A DNA stretch of 40,415 bases from NCBI RefSeq assembly GCF_000819725.1, contig NZ_CDDH01000096.1:1-40415 (forward strand), written 5' to 3'. This DNA comes from Aeromonas australiensis (GTDB lineage: Bacteria; Pseudomonadota; Gammaproteobacteria; Enterobacterales; Aeromonadaceae). Positions 36,056 through 40,415 of this stretch are shown here, piece after piece. The position numbers and the translations under genes are program-made. The first letter of the stretch is position 1; each line of letters opens with the position of its first letter. The notes beneath the pieces are model-generated. The model saw nothing but the letters and a program-made list of their open reading frames with translations. It had not been told where the DNA came from and did no database searches.

Positions 36056-38115
36056 GCGGCACCATGATCAGCACCGCGACCAGCGCAATGATGGTTGAAC
36101 GGCTCAAAACACTGGCGCTGGCTGGCCGCATCCGCCAGCTGGATCTGCAATTTGCCAGGCTGGTGGCCGACCTTGGCGGTAGCCCCGAGCTGGTGCTGGG
36201 GGCTGCGCTCACCTGCTTCGAGTTGGGCCGCGGCCATGTCTGTCTGCCGCTGGAGATGCTCGCTGCCGGATCCCTGCGGCCGTTCGGGCTGGATCCCCAG
36301 CAGAGCCGGGATCTGTTGCTGGATCTGGCGGATCCTGCCCGCTGGCCCGCCCTGTTTGCGGCAAGCCCGCTCGTGGGTACGGAACAGGATGACGGGCTAA
36401 CCCCGCGCTGGCCGCTGCGGCTGTGGCACGGGCGGCTCTATCTCACCCGCTACCACGATTTTGAGCTGGGGGTGGCCCGCCATCTGCGCGCCTTGAGTGA
36501 AAGAGCCGAATGGCCGGAGATAGCCCCGGCCCTGTCGCGGCTGTTTGCCCGCGACTACGGGTTGGTGTTCGCTGCGCTGCTCAAGGCCCGCCTCGCCCCC
36601 GACTTCTCGGCCCGCCACTTTATCGAGAAGTATCTCGATCTGGTGTACCCCAATGAAGTGGATTGGCCCGCCATCGAGGCGCTGCTGGCCAGCGCCCAGG
36701 CGGCGAGTGATTTGAGCAAGCTGGATACGCTGGTGCCCGAGGCGCTCTGCTGCAACGGCCAGAAGCTGGCGGCGGCCACCGCGGCGGCACGCCCCTTTGC
36801 GGTGATCTCCGGCGGCCCCGGCACCGGCAAGACCACCACGGTCGCCAAACTGCTCGCCATTCTGGTGGAGACCGGCCTGCAAGCGGGCAAGGCCCCGGCG
36901 ATCCGGCTGGTGGCCCCCACCGGCAAGGCGGCGGCGCGCCTCACCGAGAGTATCGGCTCTGCCCTGCAGGCCCTCGATCTGCCCCCCGAGTGGGTGGAAG
37001 CGATCCCCACCGAAGCGGGCACCCTGCACCGGCTGCTCGGGGTCATTCCGGGGCGCAGCCAGTTCCGCCACCATGCGGGCAACCCGCTACACCTCGACTT
37101 GCTGGTGGTGGATGAGGCCTCCATGGTCGACCTGCCGATGATGGCGCGGCTGCTCGATGCGCTGCCGAGCCACGCCCGCTTGATCCTGCTCGGCGACAAG
37201 GATCAGCTCGCCTCGGTGGAGGCGGGGGCCGTGCTCGGCGATATCTGCAGCTTTATCGAACAGGGCATCAGCCCGGCGCAGGCGGAGTGGCTCTCCCGCC
37301 AGACCGGCTACCGCTTGCAGGGTTCGCCCGCAGGGGCGCCGGTGCGCGACAGCCTCTGCTTGCTGGCCAAGAGCTGGCGCTTTGATCAGCATTCGGGCAT
37401 CGGCCAGCTGGCGCGCGCCTGCAACAGCGGCGATGCCACGGCGGTGGAATCAGTCTGGGGCGCAGGATTCGCCGATATCAGCCTGCACCCCTGGGCGGGG
37501 GAGGCCTACGATGCCCTGATTGCCCAGGGGGTGGCCGGTTACGGCAGCTATCTGCAGGCGGCCCGCGCGGGGGAGGCGCCCGCCGCCGTATTCAAGGCAT
37601 TCAACAGCTTCCAGATCCTCTGCGCCCTGCGCGATGGCCCGTTCGGGGTGCTGGGGCTAAACGAGCGGCTCGAACTGGCCCTGTCACGGGCTGGCCTGAT
37701 TGCCCGCGATGGCGACTGGTATGCCGGTCGTCCGGTGATGGTGGTGCGCAATGACCACGGGGTCGGCCTCTATAACGGCGATATGGGGCTCTGCCTGCCC
37801 GACGAAACTGGCCGGTTAAAGGTATGGTTTGAGCAGCCGGACGGCACCCTGCGCGCCCTGTTGCCCAGCCGCTTGCCACCTCACGAGACGGTCTACGCCA
37901 TGACCATCCACAAATCCCAGGGTTCGGAGTTTGCCCATACCGTGCTGGTGCTGCCCGACAGCCCCAGCCCGCTGCTCACCCGCGAGCTGGTCTATACCGG
38001 CATCACCCGCGCCAAGGCCCGCCTCGATCTCTACGGCGATCGCGCCCTGCTGGCACAAGCGGTGCGGAAAAAGACCGAGCGTTATTCCGGATTGGCTGAG
38101 AGGTTGGGGGAGTGA
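36052..38115 (+). CDS. recD: Exodeoxyribonuclease V alpha chain (RecD)
   Basis: 687-residue superfamily 1B 5-to-3 helicase, longer than E. coli RecD (608), partly through the N-terminal domain and a stretch of about 40 residues after the GDKDQLASVEAGAVLGDIC motif. Walker A GGPGTGKTTTVAKLL begins at about residue 254, Walker B is LLVVDEASMVDLPMM, and MTIHKSQGSEFAHTVLVLP and LVYTGITRAKARLDLYG are motifs V and VI. The start overlaps the recB stop; two further Met codons follow within 14 residues. A perfect 15-bp hairpin ends the operon. Confidence 0.96.
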   Translation: MSGTMISTATSAMMVERLKTLALAGRIRQLDLQFARLVADLGGSPELVLGAALTCFELGRGHVCLPLEMLAAGSLRPFGLDPQQSRDLLLDLADPARWPALFAASPLVGTEQDDGLTPRWPLRLWHGRLYLTRYHDFELGVARHLRALSERAEWPEIAPALSRLFARDYGLVFAALLKARLAPDFSARHFIEKYLDLVYPNEVDWPAIEALLASAQAASDLSKLDTLVPEALCCNGQKLAAATAAARPFAVISGGPGTGKTTTVAKLLAILVETGLQAGKAPAIRLVAPTGKAAARLTESIGSALQALDLPPEWVEAIPTEAGTLHRLLGVIPGRSQFRHHAGNPLHLDLLVVDEASMVDLPMMARLLDALPSHARLILLGDKDQLASVEAGAVLGDICSFIEQGISPAQAEWLSRQTGYRLQGSPAGAPVRDSLCLLAKSWRFDQHSGIGQLARACNSGDATAVESVWGAGFADISLHPWAGEAYDALIAQGVAGYGSYLQAARAGEAPAAVFKAFNSFQILCALRDGPFGVLGLNERLELALSRAGLIARDGDWYAGRPVMVVRNDHGVGLYNGDMGLCLPDETGRLKVWFEQPDGTLRALLPSRLPPHETVYAMTIHKSQGSEFAHTVLVLPDSPSPLLTRELVYTGITRAKARLDLYGDRALLAQAVRKKTERYSGLAERLGE

Positions 38116-38116
38116 T

Positions 38117-38150
38117 TGTGTTTAGCAGGCATAATTGCCTGCTAAACACA
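38117..38150. terminator. Hairpin between recD and the convergent islet
   Basis: A perfect 15-bp inverted repeat TGTGTTTAGCAGGCA with loop TAAT starts one base after the recD stop. The stem ends are AT-rich but no long T-run follows on either side. It probably ends both recD and the convergent proline-rich genes. Confidence 0.7.
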
Positions 38151-38159
38151 TAATTGAAG

Positions 38160-38279
38160 TTAATTTTTTTTAGGTGGTGGCGGTGGGGTTGGCGATGGTT
38201 TTTCATATCTTGTTGGGGGTGGTGGATTTCTACTGTTCTTTTGTGTATCTGGGCCTGGATATGTTCTCTTATCAGACAT
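38160..38279 (-). CDS. Proline-rich micro-protein 2 (39 residues)
   Basis: A 39-codon frame beginning MSDKRTYPGP and continuing through NPPPPTRYEKPSPTPPPPPK to the end KN, followed by TAA. It starts 9 bases after the stop of the preceding 37-codon gene and is clearly its paralogue: both have MS(N/D), then KN-PPPP-x-x-Y-x-KP-x-PTP-PP-KK order. The ribosome binding site is weak (GGTGA), so it may be translated by coupling. There is no signal peptide or membrane segment. A proline-rich tail of this kind could bind SH3-like or membrane partners (inference). AT-rich codons differ from the recBCD genes. Confidence 0.6.
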   Translation of the reverse strand: MSDKRTYPGPDTQKNSRNPPPPTRYEKPSPTPPPPPKKN

Positions 38280-38288
38280 AAATCACCA

Positions 38289-38402
38289 TCACTTTTTGGT
38301 TGGAGTTGGAGGGGTTGGTGTTGGTTTAGGTTTTACGTAATTTAATGGTGGTGGTGGGTTTTTTCCGGACTTTTCAATAGGCTTTTTATTCTCATTGCTC
38401 AT
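38289..38402 (-). CDS. Proline-rich micro-protein 1 (37 residues)
   Basis: A 37-codon frame MSNENKKPIEKSGK, then NPPPPLNYVKPKPTPTPPTP and TKK, ending in TGA. AGGAGG stands eight bases upstream of the ATG, as good a ribosome binding site as any in the window, and the gene overlaps the end of the DUF6338-like gene by 11 bases in another frame. It is rich in Pro, Lys and Thr with no hydrophobic segment, so it is probably a soluble, disordered protein. The overlap and the paralogue downstream show a three-gene operon. I know no function for it. Confidence 0.68.
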   Translation of the reverse strand: MSNENKKPIEKSGKNPPPPLNYVKPKPTPTPPTPTKK

Positions 38403-38997
38403 CAGAATTACCCTCCTTCAAAAATTCAACGAATTCTATTTCTTCGGCTTTGATTACTATGTATTGTGCGCTCAACATAGGTATATATTCACCTTGTTCT
38501 GATATCCACTCTGGATTTTGTAAAACAATATGACCTTTGGATGGATCTGATGGCCATACACTAGGCCAACCAAAAATTCTTCGCCCATCCCTTAGATCTA
38601 ATATTACAAAAGATGTTACGCTATTAAATATGTCTTCCCACTCACTATTAAATGATGACTGGTTGGTTATCTTTAATTTTTGTAGGAGTCCATGAAATTT
38701 AGAGTTGTTTGTGTAATAAGAGAGAACCAAGCCCAACAGAAATGCAATGATGATAGATGTTGCCAGCTCTTTCCCAGCAGACCATTCAAAAAATTTATAA
38801 AATCCACCAATGTAGATTGTTATCTCTTTGAATAAATCTGAAAGAACCTTAACCAATAGTGTGAAAATCAAAGCTTGTATTACTCTTTCGAACTGAGACT
38901 GTTTGGGGTATGCAGTTAATGCGTGGAAAACCCAAGCAGTTAAAAATCCAGGTAATAATTGCCTCAATAACTCTAGTAGCTCCGAACTGAAATCCAT
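38392..38997 (-). CDS. DUF6338-like inner-membrane protein
   Basis: 201 residues. The N-terminal half has three predicted transmembrane segments (LLPGFLTAWVFHALTAY, VIQALIFTLLVKVLSDL and ATSIIIAFLLGLVLSYY); the C-terminal half is a small cytosolic-looking domain (EDIFNSVTSFVILDLRDGRR, IFGWPSVWPSDPSKGHIVL, YIVIKAEEIEFVEFL). The PGF-x-x-x-W and P-K-x-SQFERVIQALIF pattern is that of DUF6338 proteins as I remember them. Function unknown. Base composition is far more AT-rich than the rest of the window, so it is probably acquired. It is the first gene of an operon with two proline-rich micro-proteins, convergent to recD. Confidence 0.72.
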   Translation of the reverse strand: MDFSSELLELLRQLLPGFLTAWVFHALTAYPKQSQFERVIQALIFTLLVKVLSDLFKEITIYIGGFYKFFEWSAGKELATSIIIAFLLGLVLSYYTNNSKFHGLLQKLKITNQSSFNSEWEDIFNSVTSFVILDLRDGRRIFGWPSVWPSDPSKGHIVLQNPEWISEQGEYIPMLSAQYIVIKAEEIEFVEFLKEGNSDEQ

Positions 38998-39048
38998 ATT
39001 TTAAAACTCTTGGCCATATAGTGGTTTTTTATGATTGATTTATAAGGC

Positions 39049-39078
39049 AGTATCACCAAAAAACGCTTAGTGAGTCAA
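39049..39078 (-). promoter_or_regulatory. Promoter of the DUF6338-like operon
   Basis: On the minus strand TTGACT is followed after 18 bases by GATACT. The start codon lies 51 bases beyond the -10 box. An alternative -10 (TATAAA) lies nearby. The surrounding 160 bases are AT-rich and hold no gene. Confidence 0.5.
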
Positions 39079-39156
39079 TGCGTATTTAGATGGAAATGTA
39101 AACTTTCCTTCTCTTACATGCGGTCAACATAATAACTTGCGCATTATATATATCTT

Positions 39157-39299
39157 GTATGTTGGGCTTCGCAGGCTCAGCACACAACCTACGGATTGTG
39201 TAGGTTGTGGCTGAGCGTAGTAAAGCCCAACGTCTACCGCGTGCTCTCTTTTTTCCTTCCCCTCATCCCCGACCCTTCTCCCGCAAGGGGAGAAGGGAG
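39157..39299. repeat. Palindromic repeat element, copy 1
   Basis: Begins TATGTTGGGCTTCGCAGG and contains a long imperfect cruciform (arms GTTGGGCTT-GCTCAGC-ACAACCTAC and their complement, about 75 bases), then CTCTTTTTTCCT and a CCCTTCTCCC / GGGAGAAGGG hairpin. The same order recurs at 40229-40378. No frame of interest. It separates the DUF6338-like islet from the acetyltransferase gene. Confidence 0.82.
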
Positions 39300-39392
39300 A
39301 TTCGGCTTCGTGGATATACACGCGATTGCCAATCTCATATCCCCGATGCTGATTTATTCCCTCTCCCTCCGGGAGAGGGCTAGGGTGAGGGG
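39259..39392. repeat. MITE-like unit with inverted ends
   Basis: The left end CCCCTCATCCCCGACCCTTC and the right end AGAGGGCTAGGGTGAGGGG form imperfect terminal inverted repeats about 134 bases apart, each with its own inner hairpin (CTTCTCCC-GGGAGAAG and CCCTCTCCC-GGGAGAGGG). Similar CCCTCACCC repeats are scattered in many gammaproteobacterial genomes (general knowledge). It overlaps the end of repeat copy 1. Confidence 0.65.
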
Positions 39393-39440
39393 TGCAGGTT
39401 GGCACAATGCCCATTTTGCCCGCTTCGTGAAATCCGGTAG

Positions 39441-39467
39441 GGTGCAATCAACGAAGTGAATTGCACC
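39441..39467. repeat. Short palindrome GGTGCAAT / ATTGCACC
   Basis: An 8-bp perfect inverted repeat with an 11-base spacer, of the dispersed REP-like type. It lies in the gap before the acetyltransferase gene. Confidence 0.6.
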
Positions 39468-39488
39468 GCTGCTATTTATCTGCCAAAA

Positions 39489-39515
39489 GGTGTAATGCGC
39501 TGCGCTTATTACACC
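39489..39515. repeat. Short palindrome GGTGTAAT / ATTACACC
   Basis: An 8-bp perfect inverted repeat around GCGCTGCGC, related in form to the palindrome 48 bases before. Because the open frame of the acetyltransferase runs back through these repeats, its first 24 codons are not real gene sequence. Confidence 0.65.
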
Positions 39516-39532
39516 CTACATCCAACCCATAC

Positions 39533-40048
39533 ATGACAGGATGTCATTGCTTGAGACTTGAATTTAACCCCATCGTTCTGGATCGCGATTACGAGCTCTG
39601 TGTGCTGGCGCGCAGGGATGCCTATTTTTGCAGCTTTCATACTCATGACGGTTTTGCCGACTTTATCGACGGCTATCGGGAGCGGATCCGCGAAAGGCTG
39701 GGGCAAGCGCAATGGCACTACCTCCATGTCTGGGCGGGTGAACAACTTGTGGGCCAGCTGGAATTTCGCAGCTTTTCCGATGAGCCCGAGACCGGCTATG
39801 TGCAGCTGATTTATCTGTTCCCCGAATATCGTGGCACCGGTTTGGCTGACGTGTTGCAGGCCTATATCCGCCAGCAGTTGCTGGGGGCTGGCTGCAAATG
39901 GGCGATGCTCTCCGTGAGTCGAACCAATTTGCGGGCGCTGAACCATTACCGGCGCTTCGGCTGGGTATTTCTGCGCCCCAATCCGAAACATCCGCAGACC
40001 GATTTTTATCGGCTGGCACTGGCGGGGGATCCGTCACCCTGCCCGTAA
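39533..40048 (+). CDS. GNAT family N-acetyltransferase
   Basis: 171-residue GNAT enzyme expected to move an acetyl group from acetyl-CoA to an unknown amine. The core GYVQLIYLFPEYRGTGLADVLQAYI contains the R-G-T-G-L-A loop that holds the CoA pyrophosphate, followed by LSVSRTNLRALNHYRRFGWVFL, the motif B region. The open frame extends 24 codons further upstream but there consists of repeat sequence. The ATG at 39533 has no clear ribosome binding site; a TTG at 39551 with AGGA upstream is an alternative. It is flanked on both sides by palindromic repeats and ends at a strong hairpin. Confidence 0.82.
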   Translation: MTGCHCLRLEFNPIVLDRDYELCVLARRDAYFCSFHTHDGFADFIDGYRERIRERLGQAQWHYLHVWAGEQLVGQLEFRSFSDEPETGYVQLIYLFPEYRGTGLADVLQAYIRQQLLGAGCKWAMLSVSRTNLRALNHYRRFGWVFLRPNPKHPQTDFYRLALAGDPSPCP

Positions 40049-40071
40049 AGTACCCCGCACCCGGAAAAAGA

Positions 40072-40101
40072 GCGGGGCCGAAGGTAAACCTTCGGCCCCG
40101 C
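40072..40101 (-). terminator. Terminator of the ammonium transporter remnant, also after the acetyltransferase
   Basis: A perfect 13-bp stem GCGGGGCCGAAGG / CCTTCGGCCCCGC with a 4-base loop. On the minus strand it runs into CTCTTTTTCC, a good T-run, 20 bases after the transporter stop. On the plus strand it can also slow transcription from the acetyltransferase. Confidence 0.82.
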
Positions 40102-40120
40102 GCTTGTTGATGGTGCTGCG

Positions 40121-40231
40121 TCAGATGCTGGATTTGACGGTGACGAACTCGGGGTAGGCGTCGATGCCGCACTCGTGGACATCCACGCCCATCAGCTCTT
40201 CCTCTTCGCTGACGCGCAGCCCCATCTCGTA
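40121..40231 (-). pseudogene. Ammonium transporter (Amt family), C-terminal tail only
   Basis: The last 36 codons of a minus-strand gene, MGLRVSEEEELMGVDVHECG followed by IDAYPEFVTVKSSI and TGA. G-L-R-V-(S/T)-E-E-E-E with a Gly-(V/L)-D and a final AYPEF matches the cytosolic tail of AmtB-type transporters, the part that meets GlnK. Upstream, the frame runs into the palindromic repeat (copy 2) and meets a TGA in frame about 90 bases beyond the junction. The body of the transporter is not in the window. Either the repeat has inserted into the gene and cut off its tail, or this is a leftover tail. Its own terminator is intact. Confidence 0.68.
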
Positions 40232-40378
40232 TGTTGGGCTTCGCAGGCTCAGCACCAACCTACCGATTGTGTAGGTTGTGGCTGAGCGTAGCGAAGCCCA
40301 ACGTTTACCGCGTCATCTCTTTTTTCCTCCCCCTCATCCCCAGCCCTTCTCCTCTTTTTTAATAAACGGGAGAAGGGA
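40229..40378. repeat. Palindromic repeat element, copy 2
   Basis: Second copy of the element at 39157, same orientation: TATGTTGGGCTTCGCAGG, the cruciform with GTAGGTTGTGGCTGAGCGTA, then CTCTTTTTTCCT and the CCCTTCTCC / GGGAGAAGGG hairpin, whose loop here is longer (CTCTTTTTTAATAAAC). It abuts the ammonium transporter tail. From 40379 to the end of the window nothing is recognised. Confidence 0.82.
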
Positions 40379-40415
40379 ACAATGCCGTTACCGCTGTCCG
40401 ATTACGCTTCGCTAA

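Noticed and set aside
38154..38345. Plus-strand Trp-rich 63-codon frame
   Set aside because: Its Trp and Gly runs are the antisense of the Pro codons of the two micro-genes; it has no ribosome binding site.
39461..39532. 24-codon N-terminal extension of the acetyltransferase
   Set aside because: This stretch is made of the GGTGCAAT and GGTGTAAT palindromes, so it is repeat and not gene sequence.
39157..40378. CRISPR array or integron-like array
   Set aside because: The repeats are long, palindromic, only two in number and about 1 kb apart, with no short regular spacing, cas gene or integrase.

Overview
The window is about 40 kb of high-GC gammaproteobacterial chromosome. The gene content points to Aeromonas or a close relative: recC-recB-recD with no ptrA between them, a Pseudomonas-type spu polyamine operon, ldhA, yegD, creA and malZ. 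The genus is an inference from gene content and order, because no search could be run. Nearly all of it is ordinary core chromosome; the accessory material is a small two-gene insert at 3.5-5.7 kb and an AT-rich, repeat-laden right end from 38.1 kb.

Left part (1-10.3 kb): an HDOD-malZ pair, a META-domain lipoprotein, a two-gene unit of lower GC (DUF4910-type aminopeptidase plus formyltransferase), yegD, ldhA, creA, an orphan periplasmic solute-binding protein and a zinc-finger DksA/TraR protein. All but the two-gene unit lie on the minus strand.

Polyamine block (10.3-19.2 kb): glutamine-synthetase-like gamma-glutamylpolyamine synthetase, putrescine aminotransferase, two paralogous periplasmic binding proteins, an ATPase and two permeases, in the order of Pseudomonas aeruginosa spuB-C-D-E-F-G-H. 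Together they import putrescine and spermidine and feed them into catabolism. A very good sigma-54 promoter with an NtrC-like upstream site suggests control by nitrogen supply. Two gene junctions in this operon carry decayed tandem duplications of translation-start regions, each creating a small translatable ORF (22 and 26 codons).

Middle (19.2-28.9 kb): a MOSC protein, tRNA-Pro(CGG), a decapitated TonB-dependent receptor, a periplasmic-sensor diguanylate cyclase, a response regulator/histidine kinase pair divergent from a Met/His-rich Spy-like periplasmic protein, a small secreted protein, and a LysR regulator divergent from a small secreted protein, a pirin and a DoxX protein.

Right part (29-40.4 kb): recC-recB-recD with overlapping start and stop codons (RecBCD helicase-nuclease). 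Convergent to recD is an AT-rich minus-strand islet: a DUF6338-like membrane protein followed by two overlapping or closely spaced paralogous proline-rich micro-genes (37 and 39 codons) that ordinary gene calling would miss. This is the best candidate here for an undescribed system. Beyond it lies a cluster of palindromic repeats (two copies of a roughly 145-bp element, a MITE-like unit and two short palindromes), a GNAT acetyltransferase, and the C-terminal tail of an ammonium transporter cut off from its body by one copy of the repeat.
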